Assembly (NCBI RefSeq): GCF_000276665.1
Contig: NW_004955423.1
Span: 4,464,413-4,528,412, forward strand
Source: Chinchilla lanigera
Taxonomy: Eukaryota > Chordata > Mammalia > Rodentia > Chinchillidae
Direction: 5' to 3'
DNA: 64,000 nt
In this document: piece by piece, positions 32,461-44,629 of the stretch
Layout: each line of letters begins with the position of its first letter
Numbering within the stretch: position 1 is the stretch's first letter
Position numbers and translations under genes: made by a program
Notes under the pieces: model-generated
What the model was told of the DNA's origin: nothing
Database searches by the model: none
The model's input: the letters and a program-made list of their open reading frames with translations, nothing else

Positions 32461-35330
32461 AAATACCTAAACAATAATGCTTTGCAAATGTAGATAATCC
32501 TTGAAAAACAAATTGCTGAATATTTGTAATTTTAGTGAAGAAAGGGATGCAGCTGCTTTAAGTTTAGAAATAATAATTGCACAATCAAAGTGTATATCTG
32601 AGTACTGTCATTGGAGGAAGGTCTTTCAGTACAGGGCCAGGACATTACCATAGTTGAGGCCAGCATGGAGGGTACAAAACAGGAAGAGTACAGAGTTACT
32701 GCAATTTTACACGTATGGGTTTCCCCAGCTGTACCCAAAGGTTCCACAAATCAAAATAAAGTCACTAGGATGTGCTTAACACACAAGTCACAGAATCCAC
32801 TACTTTCTTCCAGCAGTATGAGGATGAAAAAAGAAATCAGGAGAAAAAAGCCACACGTTCCCAATTACATAAAAATCTATACACTTCTCCCTTGGAAAAG
32901 CATGACTATAGCTCTTGTTTTACTACATAGTATGAGGTACATGGCAACTCATTTCTAGAAAAATCCACCAAGAATGGTATGCTTTAAGTGACTTGCACAC
33001 GGAACTCAGCCGGGGTAGCCTAGGAGGTCTACACAAACATTCTTCCTCACTGTGAAGTTCTTTGCTTTACCACAAGATTCTGATTGGAACTTAAGGAACT
33101 TTGAATGTACAAAGAAACAAGTAATTTAAGTAGCAGTTCCCCCGAACTCACACCTTATTTCATGTCCCTTACCTGATGAATAAAGTAATAAGCCACTATC
33201 AATATAGTTAATGCTTCTTCATCTCCACTACCTATATGGCATCATAAAATGTGAATGCTTTGACTCAAAGGAGTCTTAAGGGGCAAGCTGAACTTGTAAC
33301 CCAATGCATGCTTCTGTATTATCTTCTTAGATATTTCTGTGACGTTGTATGTTCAGCTGACGGTCCAGCTACATCGTCTGGAGAGTCTTCAAGTTGAGCT
33401 TATCACTTTTCCAAGAGTGGTGGCAGCAGGAAGCAAAATATATTCTATCCAGCAATTCTAGTTCTTTTAACCAGTGATGAGAGCTCTCCTTTTTCTAATT
33501 ACTCCCGTCAAAGACTTAAGAACAAATTTTTAATTCACATGTGTTTGAGGACATACAAGTCCTTTGCATTTCCAGTTATCTTTATTGGAGCCATAAAGAT
33601 ACCACTTTGAATCTACTAAAATGTCACATATTCTGATCAATAGCTGTTTTTTTTTTTCCTCTCACAGTATTATTCCCTTTCCTTCATTTAACATGCTCTA
33701 CTATAAAGCAATTGTGAGGGTGAGTATACATTAGTCACTGTGGTAGGTGCTAGGGAAATAGAAGAGAACAAACCAGACAAGGCACTTGCACTTGTAAACG
33801 CATGGAGGAAATTCACTCACTAATGAAATTCCTAAGAAAACATGTATTGAAACTGCTTTTCTTTGAAAATGAGGGTTTATTATTGTTTCCTGTGCAGTGG
33901 TGCATTTAAAGAGGTTATTTTATTTTACTGAGGATAAAATTTATATCTTGTTTATTTTTGAATCTTGTAGAAAACAGCCCAATGCCTATGCCTTAGAAGC
34001 AGCCCTCAGTACATATTCTCTAAACTGAAATAGACTGAAGCATACATTCACACACAGATGCACACACACAACTGTGCACTGTGCATGTATATCTTATTAT
34101 CCTCTTTATAAGGTTGATGGTACAAATAATAGCAGAGTATTACCACATAGGCTCACATTACAAGCAATGATTATAAAAAAATCCCTTACTGAAGAGAATG
34201 CTTGAGATGAGAAAAAGAGTCAGAAATTATTTATCATTTCAAAATTAAGGCTCACTGCAATTTTAATGCACAATACTCTGTCACTTTTGCTAAAGAGGAT
34301 GTGTTGGTCGATAATACTTTTTTAGGGCTCAGCTTGTACCCAAAGAAATGGCCAAATTTTGTGATTGCCTTGTCTGAATATTAATTTATTAACTAAGTGA
34401 AGAAAACATATCTCAACATAAACAATAAACATAACAATATAAAGGTTTGGAATTTTCCATTTGTAAATCCTCCTAAGATTTTAAAAGAAGGCTTTAGCGT
34501 CTTTAGGATTTTTGTCAAATATCTTCAGCTACACTTTATGATAATGGTAATAATTTAATCCTTACCTTGTACAATTTAGATTTAAATTCAGAAATCCTCT
34601 CTGAAATGATGCTAAGCTGTGCTCTAATAGTCTTTTAAAAATAACCATAAAAGATTAGCATCAAATATCATTTCTTTCGCTCACCTGTATTATTCTGAAC
34701 ACATCGACAGTCTGAGACATGACTCAGCTCTCTGAATCTCACTGTAATTCTTACTTCGTTATTTTTTCTCTCTTAACCAAAGAACAGTCTTCTAAGAGGT
34801 CAAATGTATACACACCCTTATCTATACCCTTGAAAAGGCTGTGCTTCCCTCGAACTCCTAGGGTCACTGTGGTTTAGGCAAAGTTTAGGTTCAGACCTGG
34901 CGGCTCTGGGCCTTCACAGAAGGAAGCACTGGGTGTGGACAATGCGGCCAGAAAGCCCAGGCAAATGCGCTGGCCGAGCCATCAGCAGGGAATGCTATGC
35001 CCTTTGTAACCAACAGGCAGTAAGAAGGAGAAGACAGGAAGACTTCCGCCCTCAAGAGCACTAAAACCAAAGTTTCTTGTTTACTTTTTAACTTCAGGGG
35101 TTTAGAGAAAAGACAGGGCTCACCTCTCATTGCATAGACCTAGCTCAGTCCTAGCTCTGGGGTCTAAAAATGCTCAAGAAAATGTCAAGTTGAATTCTTA
35201 AAGATTCTATAGAGGAAAGTTGTCGTTTCTGTCCCGACAGGAAAGTTAACCTGTTTTTCAAATACCTTTTCACAAACATGACAGTAGACTGGTAAGTACC
35301 CATCACCAAAAAGTTACCATTTGATTTTTT
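32461..35330. other. Mostly unassigned intronic sequence
   Basis: 33735-33830 resembles an antisense L2 tail ('gtggtaggtgctagggaaat'). The rest of these 2.9 kb shows no gene or repeat that I can name. Confidence 0.45.
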
Positions 35331-35423
35331 TTTTTTGGGTTTTCTCCGGTACTGGGAACCGAACTCATGACCTTGCGCTTGCCAGGCAGGCGCTTTTTGC
35401 CACGGAGCTAAATCCCCAGCCCC
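35331..35423 (-). mobile_element. ID-type SINE, antisense, young family
   Basis: 'ttttctccggtactgggaac', 'cttgcgcttgccaggcaggc', 'gagctaaatccccagcccc'; a 'ttgatttttt' duplication flanks it (35321 and 35429). Confidence 0.93.
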
Positions 35424-36380
35424 ACCTTTTGATTTTTTAAATAGAGGTAACATTTAAAATTTCCAGCTGTTGAATACAAAGTAATATTGCTCAGGATACG
35501 CAAGTGTGATGTTTAAAGTGAGAGACGATAGACTAATGGATTTGCTCCTTTTCAAACAGTTTGATCATTTTTTCTTTTCCTCCTTTAGGAAGCTAATCTT
35601 TACAAGCATCTACCATTTAAAATTTCCCTTCTAGGATCAGGGACCACGCAAGGTTTGATGACAGCAGAAAAACCCTGATAATGCTTTGGGGCCCCTGAGA
35701 AGCAGCCACTTGCTCTGTCTTGCCTGGTGGACGTGCTCAGGAAAACCCATGAGGGAAGAAAGATGTTTTGGGGCCTTCAGCCTCCAGGAGGAAATAGCTC
35801 TATGGGAGGAGATGCACAGAGATGAAACTTTTATTGGCATATTACTAACACTGATGCAAATGCATCTGAAAATTAGAATATTAGGTTTTTGTCTATACAG
35901 CTGATAAATATTTAATGCAGAGCTTTGAGCCTACAGGAAAAAGAATTGTTGGGTTTGGCTCTCAATCTAACATCCTGATTTAACGGTCATTTTTTCAAAG
36001 TGAGACACTCTCAATTCCTTCTTCCGAGTTTTATCTTCTCACAGCGAAACTAAATGAAATCTAATGCGAAGGTCTGCAATACTCCTCGAGTCACACCAGA
36101 GGTATCAGAGAATTCTTTAGATGAAGGGTCTAGAAGGATGTGGTCCAAGGCTGCTGGTCTCTCACATCCAGATTGTGCCAGAAATCTATACAAAAACATT
36201 TCTTGGAAAATATATTGTTTCTGAAAATGAATATATTCTATTTTAAAAGATAAAAAACAACTATCTTTCCTCAAAAAAAATAGTGAAACTAAGTGATCCG
36301 CATGACACGTAAGCAAAGGCCAAATGATCCACGTGGACCCTGAAAAGTCATTATAACAGAGGTACAAATAATAGTATCAG
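35424..36380. other. Unassigned intronic sequence
   Basis: Nothing recognisable. Confidence 0.5.
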
Positions 36381-36389
36381 GGCCTTGCA

Positions 36390-36720
36390 GTGCTAATCCC
36401 ACAGCTGGAATGTTCTTTCGTTTCTCCCCATTGCTTCCACAGTTGCTAAGCTCACTGCAGACCTCAGCTTTAGCACCATTCAGATCCAGCATTCAGATAC
36501 TCTGAGCACCACGGCCATCCCACCCTGGCCTCTGACATAGACACAATTTTCCCTTCACTTGTGTTGAGGATTCATGTTGGTCTCCTCCTACCACAAGCTT
36601 CATGAAGGCAGGGATAGTTTCTGGGTTTTTCCACCACTGTTTTCTCAACATCTCAGAGCTTGATAATAAATGCTCAGTATATGGTAATTAAATAAATCCA
36701 TCATTAACATGTCAAGTCAG
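36390..36720 (+). mobile_element. L2 3' end fragment
   Basis: 'cagctggaatgttctttcgt', 'ccaccctggcctctgacat', 'aagcttcatgaaggcaggga' and 'gataataaatgctcagtata' follow the sense L2 3' end. Confidence 0.6.
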
Positions 36721-37516
36721 TCCAACTGTAAGACCCTGAATTTATTCACCTGAATCCTCTGTCAATAAAAAAATTAGAGAAAAAAATATAAAGCCTATTA
36801 GATAAGCTGGATTAAGACTCAAGCAGTACCATCTTAATAGACAAACTGTATAATATTTTGAAACAGCTTACTGGCAGCTGCTATTATTAGTAAGAAAGTT
36901 TGCTTGGGGTTAGATGAGGTCTCACTGAGAAAAAGCATCTCAAAAAACATCTAGAGCCTTGCCAGATGTATTTTTAAATATGGTTGAAAGAACTAGAAAA
37001 CAAGATAGGGACGACTTGCAGTAGATCAGCCTGATGTTGACATGGAGCTGGTTTCAGACCTGGCTTTGTCCAGCAGCTACATCAGGAGGATGAAACGGTG
37101 GGTGGGAGGTGCTTGGGAGGAAAAAAAAAACAGCTTCAGAGATGTTAAACTGGGTGGTTTAGAAATAGTAATCACAAATACTACACAAATGAAAAACTGC
37201 ATAGAAAGGTTATAGGAGTTCAATTAAAACCTAAGGTTTAGAAGAAAAAAAGGAGGGCAAAAACAGGAAAAATTTTACTCTTACAAGTCATGCACTTCAA
37301 AGATGACAGACTTTTGGAAGTTCTGAAGAGGAATTTAGGAATGAAGTAGGTGATCTTCTGGGTGATGGAAAATAGGCACTGAGCCAAGGGGAAACGATAA
37401 GGTTTACGGAAAACTGTGGGGATGTTTGTTTTTATTTGTACTGTTCTTTTTCAGATGACCTCTCATCTTAAAAAGTTAACTAGAGAGACTAGTATTTCAG
37501 GGACCAAAAAATGGTT
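36721..37516. other. Unassigned intronic sequence
   Basis: Nothing recognisable. Confidence 0.5.
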
Positions 37517-37699
37517 ACAGCTAGGAGGGATGGTGCATGCCAGCAATTTGGGAGGCTTAGGCAGGAGAACTGCAAGCTAGAGCCCAGCCTGGGCAACTCA
37601 GTGACTTAGCAAGACCCTGTCTCAGAAAAAAGGAGGGAGGGGTAATGTGGGTGTAGCTCAGTATGAAAACCCTAGATTCAGTTCTCAGTACCGGAAATG
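37517..37699 (+). mobile_element. B1+ID composite SINE
   Basis: A B1 half ('gctaggagggatggtgcatg' .. 'caagaccctgtctcagaaa') runs into 'gggtgtagctcagtatg' and 'ttcagttctcagtacc' of an ID half. Confidence 0.78.
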
Positions 37700-37915
37700 A
37701 ATGAGTGGATCAATCAATAATAATGGTCACATGGGCATAAGATAGTTTCTGCAAAATAAATAAATATTGCTTCAACATAAAAATGGAAATTGGTGGAAAA
37801 ATAGATTGGTGCATTTCAATGTCTTTGGATGTGAGCAGAATCAGCCTTGGGATTTTGTGGGGAAGAAGTGGGATTTGGAGAAATGGATGGAAAAAACCCA
37901 GGATCTGATTCATCC

Positions 37916-37954
37916 TGACCTGTCTCCTGCTGCAGTCTGACCTGTCTCCTGCTG
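37916..37954 (+). repeat. Tandem repeat, 22-bp unit, 1.8 copies
   Basis: 'tgacctgtctcctgctg' occurs at 37916 and 37938; the full unit adds cagtc. Confidence 0.95.
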
Positions 37955-38764
37955 TAGGCACAAGCTGTCAGTGGAGACAGCCGCTCCTTGAGTACAAAGT
38001 TTCTCAAGGAAAGATGCAGTGTTTTTGAAAGCTTTGGGGTCTGGAAGCTTCATTCATCTTCCCGGTAGTACTACAGTAGCTTTTATCTGCATGGTATGGA
38101 GCTCATTCATGTGAATAAAGAAGTAAGGAGGACATAACCTGACTTTATGAAATTTGCACTATGGGAGAAACACAATAGTAAACAACTGTGATAAACAAGA
38201 TGAGGCAGACGTTTAAGGGGTTGTGATAGTATAACGAGGCAGCTGAGCCACTTAGGATATAGGAAATGACGCCTGTACAGGAATACAAAGTGAAGTAGTA
38301 AGAGCTAAGTAAAGCTGAAGGTCAGGGTCAAACCATTTATGGTTGGGTGAAGGTGTGCGATGTGACGGCTTTTTATGCCTCTTAAGATGTTTCATGTTTC
38401 CCTGGATACTTCACTATAAATGTTTTGTTTCTATTTGGAAGAAAATAAGTTTAATAATTTTTATCTAGACATATAGGATAGGACTGAGCTGGTCCAGATG
38501 CTCAGAGAGAAGGAAGTCAATAAATTACATGTTCATAGCCTGAACTGGCAAAAGTCAGAGACTCATCCACCAAACAGCTTGCTCTGAGACGTGTGAAAAT
38601 CTACGAAAATGATCTTTCAGTAGAAGCATGTGGAGCTTAGCAGCTTCCCCCTGTACGGAGCTGTTACAAGAGGTAAACTGCCTACGAGATTACCAACCTT
38701 GACTACATCATCATTCTCCACATGATGTCTCAGCTCTAATTCAGTGTAAAAATTAAAACTGCCC
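37955..38764. other. Mostly unassigned intronic sequence
   Basis: 38140-38330 resembles antisense L2 ('aatagtaaacaactgtgata'); the remainder is not recognised. Confidence 0.4.
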
Positions 38765-39116
38765 TGTTTTGGTTACTTTTCTCTCATTGCTGGGACAAAA
38801 TACCTGACACCCAAAATGAAGGAAGGAAAGGTTTATTTCGCTTACAGTTTGTGGGGTTTCAGTCCATACTTGGCAGATTACAAGGCAGAGTGGCACATGG
38901 CAGAGGGCTACAGCTCATGGCGGCAGAACACAGCAAAAGCAACAAGCACACACAAGGGAGGAAATGGCCAGAAGCACCCGCTTTCTCTCCCTTACATATG
39001 CAAACTATCCACTCCAGGGCGGGTGCAGCTCTCACACCCATAATCAATCAAACTCTAAAAGCCCACCCCATGGCCGCATGAGGCTTTGGGGGGACACCCA
39101 GACACAAACCATAACA
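38765..39116 (-). mobile_element. Complete solo MaLR (MT/ORR1-like) LTR, same orientation as LRRC8C
   Basis: The 352-bp unit begins TGttttggttac and ends aaccataaCA. A perfect 5-bp target duplication, tgccc, flanks it at 38760-38764 and 39117-39121, as expected for ERVL-MaLR elements. No internal region is present, so one LTR remains after recombination. It sits 12.2 kb upstream of the first coding exon, on the same strand. Confidence 0.92.
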
Positions 39117-39121
39117 TGCCC

Positions 39122-39389
39122 AAAGGTCGGGTTTGGGAGCCCAGGTTTGGCACAGTGTTGACAAAATTCTCATTACCAGCAGCAACAGTGTTTTAGCACC
39201 TCAGTGGGTCGCTCAGCACCAAGGAAGGGATGTTCAGCAGGTTCCGACGCTGAACGCAAGCAGCAGTGCTGGGAGCCAAAGACAGCTTTTCTCAACATTT
39301 GTGCCAAAGTATGTCAGCCTCCTTAGGAACTGATTTTTGAGCCATGCACAGAAATCTACTGTTTGGTCTGAGGAAGGTCTCCTGTGGCC
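39122..39389. other. Unassigned sequence
   Basis: No repeat or gene is recognised. Confidence 0.45.
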
Positions 39390-39830
39390 TGTTTTTAAAA
39401 TTTCTTTAAAGCATTTTAATTGGCACATAATATTTGTATGTGCCACATGTTGAATGTATAATGATCAACTGGGGTAAGTAGTATTCCCTCTCAAACATTT
39501 ATCATTTCTCTCTATTGGGAACCTCTGAACTTTTCCATTCTAGTTATTCTGAAATACACAGTGAATTGCTGCAGACTAGGCATTGTACTGTGCTGCAGAA
39601 GCCAAAAACGAATTCCTCCTCTCTAACTGCATTGGTACCAGTCATCCAGCCTCTCCCTAGCCTCCTCCCACCCTCCCAGTCTCCAATGACCACTACTCTA
39701 CTCTCTGCTTCCATGAGATCATTTTTTTAGATTCCACATATGACTGAAAACTGCAACATTTGTCCTTCAGTGCCTGGCTTATTTCACTTAATACAATGTC
39801 CTCCGGGTTTATCTACTTGCTATTTTACTT
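39390..39830 (-). mobile_element. LINE-1 3' region, antisense (L1M-type)
   Basis: 'ttttaattggcacataatat', 'gtatgtgccacatgttgaat', 'ccaatgaccactactctact', 'cagtgcctggcttatttcac' and 'ttaatacaatgtcctccggg' are the antisense L1 3' end in order. Confidence 0.85.
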
Positions 39831-40278
39831 TTCTCTTTTCCTTCTTCCCTTTGTTGGATATGCCTGTTGTTTCTTTTTCTTCCTTCCCCCTTTTATCATT
39901 TCTTCCTTCCTCTCTCTTTCAATATTTTTTACCTACTAAGTGCCAAGCACTGGGAATCAAAGATAAATAAGCTACAATAGAACCAGTGGGCAACAGATCT
40001 ATACACAAGGAGATTTAAAAATGTATGTATTATCCATTTTCTTCGCCCCTCTTCTTTTTGCACCGACTCAAGCCCAAAGGGTATGTGTGAGCCACCCCAC
40101 GGTGGGAGAGCTCATGCCAACCAGCCATCTAACTCCTGCAGGTCGTGTGTAAGACACCTGTCAGGGCGGAGAGGGTAAAATCAGGCACTCTCGTGCCCTT
40201 AGGTGAAGAAATGAAAATGAAAATAAACAGGTATCTTAATTTGAATTTAGAAATAGAATAGATTTCAACAGATTTTTT
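39831..40278. other. Mostly unassigned sequence
   Basis: 39935-40010 resembles an antisense L2 tail ('ctaagtgccaagcactggga'). Nothing else is recognised. Confidence 0.4.
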
Positions 40279-40374
40279 TTTTTTTTTTTTTTTTCCCCTC
40301 CGGTACCGGGAACTGAACTCACGACCTTGCACTTGCCAGGCAGGCGCTTTGCCGCTGAGCTAAATCCCCAGCCC
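40279..40374 (-). mobile_element. ID-type SINE, antisense, young family
   Basis: A long T tail leads to 'ctccggtaccgggaactgaa', 'cacttgccaggcaggcgctt' and 'gctgagctaaatccccagcc'. Flanks 'caacagattttt' and 'caacaaattttt' form a target duplication. Confidence 0.94.
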
Positions 40375-40394
40375 CAACAAATTTTTTTTTTTTT

Positions 40395-41345
40395 TTGACA
40401 AATTCCTTGCTACACAAACTCTTGCAACTTGCTATTTAAAATCAAATAAATTTGGATGAGAGGTACTTTGGGTAAGCTTCCATACACTTAACATTTTCCT
40501 TCAGTATTTCTTAACCTGGCATTGTTCTGGTGAGAGGGTGCATAGCTCTTCTGTAATTATCAATGGGATTTGTAATCCTCTCAAATACTTAGCTACTACA
40601 CCAACAATGTACCAGTTATGGTGATTATTGAAAGCAAAGCAGAAAACATCTGTGTCAGAAAAGTAGCTGTAGGAATTAAAGTAGAAAAAAATTGTAAGGA
40701 CAACAGTGAGTCAGCAAGGGGTATAACAGCCTTAAGGGTTATCAACTTCAAAGGGAAAATGAAATTATTTGGGTTGCCCTGGCAACATCAAGATAAAATA
40801 TGGAAATGAAAATGCAGGGTTTAATGTTAAAAAAAAACCCTCCTCAACACTAAGGTCTCTCCTATCATGGAATGAGATTTACCATGGCAACATGCAAAAA
40901 ACACACCAATGGATTAAATATAGAAAATATTCAAGGAGTGGAAGCATTACAGTAAGGATGAAGTTGATCTAATACATATTCTCTACCTTTCTTTTGTTTG
41001 ACTACATAAATAGGGAGACAGCAATGGGCTTGCAGAGATTAAATGGAACTTCCTTTGGGGATATGCAATCTTAAATTACTTTAACAGTTAAGTGTTATGC
41101 GTTATTTCCATCTACGCACTTTCCCCCAAGTGAGAGAGTCTCCATTCACTCTAAAGCTCTGGTTTTATTATGGGAAAAGGGAAAAGAAAAATAAGCATAA
41201 GAAATACAAGTACTCTTCCAGGTTATATTTTCTATGCCTGATCTATACTTATTTTTGGAGGAGATATGTCCCCAGTTATTAAGGAATTTGGCTCTCCTCG
41301 AGAACAGATGATCATGTTAACGTAGTATTAGAGTGCTGTCATTAG
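40395..41345. other. Unassigned intronic sequence
   Basis: Nothing recognisable. Confidence 0.5.
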
Positions 41346-41349
41346 TAAT

Positions 41350-41431
41350 TTTCTTGTAGTGCTGGGGATTGAACCCAGGGCCTGGTACATGTTAAGTACA
41401 TACCTTACCACTGAGCTAGAACCCCAGCCCC
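41350..41431 (-). mobile_element. ID-type SINE, older form, antisense
   Basis: 'agtgctggggattgaaccca', 'gggcctggtacatgttaagt', 'taccactgagctagaacccc'. A younger ID was inserted 15 bp further on. Confidence 0.88.
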
Positions 41432-41445
41432 AAGTGCTAGAGTAT

Positions 41446-41529
41446 TTTTTTTTTTTGGTACCGGGAATCAAACTCAGGACCTTGTGCTTGCCAGACAGAC
41501 GCTTGTGCCGCAGAGCTATATCCCTGACC
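41446..41529 (-). mobile_element. ID-type SINE, antisense, young family
   Basis: 'ttttggtaccgggaatcaaa', 'cttgtgcttgccagacagac', 'gcagagctatatccctgacc'. The 9-bp duplication ctagagtat lies at 41437-41445 and 41530-41538. Confidence 0.93.
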
Positions 41530-41539
41530 CTAGAGTATG

Positions 41540-41978
41540 AAAGCAAAGCCCGGAATCATACTGTCTGAGAGCAAGGCACTGAGGTCCAAGTGCCTAATCT
41601 GGAATCTTGACTCCTCCACTGGTAAAAATGAGTGACCAGGAGATGGCTACTTAATCCTTTTGCTTCCGCGCTTTCAGAACGGGAGAAAGGACCATACCTT
41701 CCTTTATGGGGTTGTTCAGAAGTGTGTAAGTGAAAATTGTAGCAAGCACTAATTGCAGTACTAGGCATTCAATGTGTGGAACAAAAAGGACACTGTTATC
41801 AATGTTCTTCTTGTCAACAAAGAGGACACTGGTAGTTATGATCAAGAAAGGTTACTGCTTTAAATTTTTTTTATGTTATTGTGGGAAGAACACTGCATAC
41901 AAGATCTACCTTCTCAACAAATATTTTGGTTTAATGATGAAAGCTGTATAGAAGGCCTCCAGAAAGCTTATTTATGTT
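41540..41978. other. Unassigned intronic sequence
   Basis: Nothing recognisable. Confidence 0.5.
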
Positions 41979-41979
41979 A

Positions 41980-42310
41980 CTAATAGAAGCTCTCTGTCCA
42001 GTGATTACCACTGTAATTCCTCATTTCTCCTTGCTTCTGGCCCCTGCCAGCCACCACTGCACTCTCTGATTCTATGACTTTGATTGTTTTTGATACATCA
42101 TTGGATTGGACTCCTTGTCTTTCTGTAACTGGCTTATTTCGCTTACTACAATATCCTTGAGGTTCATTCATGTCATCATACACGGAAGAATTTCCTTCTT
42201 TGTAAAAGCTGAATTATATTCTGTTGCAGGCACAGATCACATTTTTACATTAGTCTTTTATTTGCTGATGGACATTCAGGCTGGTTCTACAACGTGCCTA
42301 TAGTGAATAG
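41980..42310 (-). mobile_element. LINE-1 3' region, antisense (L1M-type)
   Basis: 'ttgtctttctgtaactggct', 'tatttcgcttactacaatat', 'ccttgaggttcattcatgtc', 'gctgaattatattctgttgc' and 'tgctgatggacattcaggct' are in antisense L1 order. Confidence 0.85.
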
Positions 42311-42469
42311 AAGAATTTACTGTTAGAAATAAGAATTTCCTCGAGTTTGGAGCCTTCAGTCCCAACTTGGGGTACCATACTAAAAATGAAACCTTCTTTG
42401 TAGAAATGAAAGAAACAAACATTTTTGTTAAACAGGAAAGGAACAATGATTTAAGGTCCTATTATGCTT

Positions 42470-42660
42470 ATTAATGCCAGGCATTAAAAGTGTTATCTGT
42501 TGAACCCCACATTAAATTCATGAGGTGGATATTATTTCTGCTCTACAGAAGAGAGAAGCTGCAGAAAGGTTCAATAGCTTCCTCAAGGGCACCAAGCCTG
42601 TGAACGGCGTGACAAAAATTCCATCTCAGATCTGTCAGGTTCCAATGTCCAAGCTCTTCA
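42470..42660 (-). repeat. MIR SINE, antisense
   Basis: 'tctacagaagagagaagctg', 'cagaaaggttcaatagcttc', 'ctcaagggcaccaagcctgt', 'tcagatctgtcaggttccaa' match the antisense MIR core. Confidence 0.7.
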
Positions 42661-43269
42661 TGGGGAATACTATTTAAGTCCATAACAACCTCCTTGATGG
42701 GAAATTCATCTTGACATCCTATTTGGGAAGGTAGCCATCTGAAGACCATATTTAGGGTAATAATGTTTGTGAACTAACACACTAGTCTGAAATCTGGCAC
42801 TGAGGGAGAAATCCAGTTAGAGAAAGATTGCTTTAGAGGTTAGGTTATAAAGGGCTCAGCTTCTGTCCATGAAGTGGTCACTAGTGTGGAACTTATCCTT
42901 CCATCATAGCTAGCTAGAAAAATGGAAACATACCAGAGCCACAGATGTACTCCTAGGTTACACTCTCAATTGCACCTGCTTTTGATTTGGTGCTAAATCC
43001 TTGGGTGGAGAATGCAGTCCCCAAATATTGCAGGGTTCCAATCCCCTTCAGGGGTATCTGCATGTAATTTCCAGGAACTCTGTACAGCAAAACAAGAACC
43101 TTTTGTACTAAGAATCTGAATACTGGGAAATTATGCTAAATTAAAATAGAAGGACACTGACTACTTACTTCCTTTTCATTGTTCTCATTCAAATTCATTC
43201 GGGTAGAATACCTATTAACCATCTCTTGCCCTTACAAAATTATCAGGGTCCTTTTCCCCTGACATTTGG

Positions 43270-43273
<4 letters not shown>
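42661..43273. other. Unassigned intronic sequence
   Basis: Nothing recognisable. Confidence 0.5.

Positions 43274-43274
<1 letters not shown>

Positions 43275-43324
<50 letters not shown>
43275..43324 (+). repeat. (CA)n microsatellite cut by an assembly gap
   Basis: A continuous CA run of 50 bases ends at the gap, so its true length is unknown. Confidence 0.98.
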
Positions 43325-43424
43325 NNNNNNNNNNNNNNNNNNNNNNNNNNNNNNNNNNNNNNNNNNNNNNNNNNNNNNNNNNNNNNNNNNNNNNNNNNNN
43401 NNNNNNNNNNNNNNNNNNNNNNNN
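43325..43424. other. Assembly gap (100 N)
   Basis: Exactly 100 Ns, a conventional placeholder for unknown length. The microsatellite on its left edge probably stopped the assembly. Confidence 0.98.
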
Positions 43425-43451
43425 GCCACAGTGTTTCCAGAGGCATGGAGT

Positions 43452-43508
43452 AGGAAATACTTTAGGTTAAAAAAAAAAAAAAAAAAAAAAGGAAATACTT
43501 TAGGTTAA
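43452..43508 (+). repeat. Poly-A tract bracketed by a 19-bp direct repeat
   Basis: 'aggaaatactttaggttaa' occurs at 43452-43470 and again at 43490-43508, with only A residues between (22 As in all, 43469-43490). It has the structure of a target duplication around a poly-A tail with no element body. Confidence 0.9.
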
Positions 43509-43837
43509 CTTTATATAAAATAGTCTCACTGGTACCTAAAGTCTTTTTAACTCCATGACGCAATACTCTTAGTTCTGTCAACTAACAGTGATGTGGAAAC
43601 ATATGAAACATACATAGCGGCTTGCTCTGAAGCTGTAGTTCTTTTACAGGAATGTAACTCCAGATGAGACTTCACCTCAGTCTGGCTTCTTGGGTTCACA
43701 GACCCTTAGCTTTGGATTTCTTTATCCCCTCATACTGCTCTGAAGGGAATTCTGCTACTGTTCTGCTTTCTTTTCAACTTCAATTTCTTCATCTGACTGC
43801 CACAAGATTCCTATTTTTTTAGTTTTCCCAATATAAA

Positions 43838-44230
43838 TGTATTAGTCACCTTCTCTTTACTGGAACAAAATATCCGATATCTACAGTTTAAAGAAGGAAA
43901 GATTTATTTTGCCTCATGGTTTCAGAGGTTTCAGTCCACGGTTGGCTGGCTCCAAGGCAGAACCGGCGTGGTGGAAAGACCTGGCAGAGGAAATGTGCTC
44001 AGCCAGGAAGTAGAGGGCAGGAGAAGAGCCTGAGGAAAAGCGGCTAGGGTCCAGGTATGTTCCCAAGATCCCCCCGCTATGACCACCTTGTTCAACTAGG
44101 TTGCCCCACCTAATGCCCCACTCAGCTATGAACGCATCACTGAGCTAACTCATGGACCAGGTTAGTGGGTTCGTGTCCTCACAATACAATCGCTTCTCCA
44201 AGAGTCAGTTTGAAAATCATGGGCATCATA
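43838..44230 (-). mobile_element. MaLR (MT/ORR1-like) LTR, antisense
   Basis: 'tgtattagtcaccttctctt', 'actggaacaaaatatccgat', 'gttggctggctccaaggcag', 'cgcatcactgagctaactca' and 'cctcacaatacaatcgcttc' follow an antisense MaLR LTR. The right boundary is uncertain. Confidence 0.75.
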
Positions 44231-44629
44231 CGTAACTGCTGCTCCAGCTGCTGGGTTGGATGGAAGATTTTAGCACAGTCCAGGAGATTCCAGATTTTTT
44301 TGTTTTTTATGTTTTAATGATTTTTTCTTTTTGAAATTTAATTTCAAGGCAAAAGCATAAAAATTGTACATAAATGAGAATGTTGCAGTCACCAGGGTAT
44401 ATGAAGTGGTAAAGTCATAGGACAAAATAAAACCATTTCAGGGGCAGAGATAGGAAAATTAAAGACTTCCTGAAACAAGGAACCGTCATCCTGGCCAAGA
44501 ATACTGCTCTCTCACTGCCTTCAGGTCTATGCGCAAATATGGTTTTCAGAGATGCCCAGTTGGTTGCCCTGGGGAAGACATGAACACCGACTCGTGCTCC
44601 GCAGCACAGCATCCCAGCGCTCCTCCTTT
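44231..44629. other. Unassigned sequence
   Basis: No repeat or gene is recognised. Confidence 0.45.
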
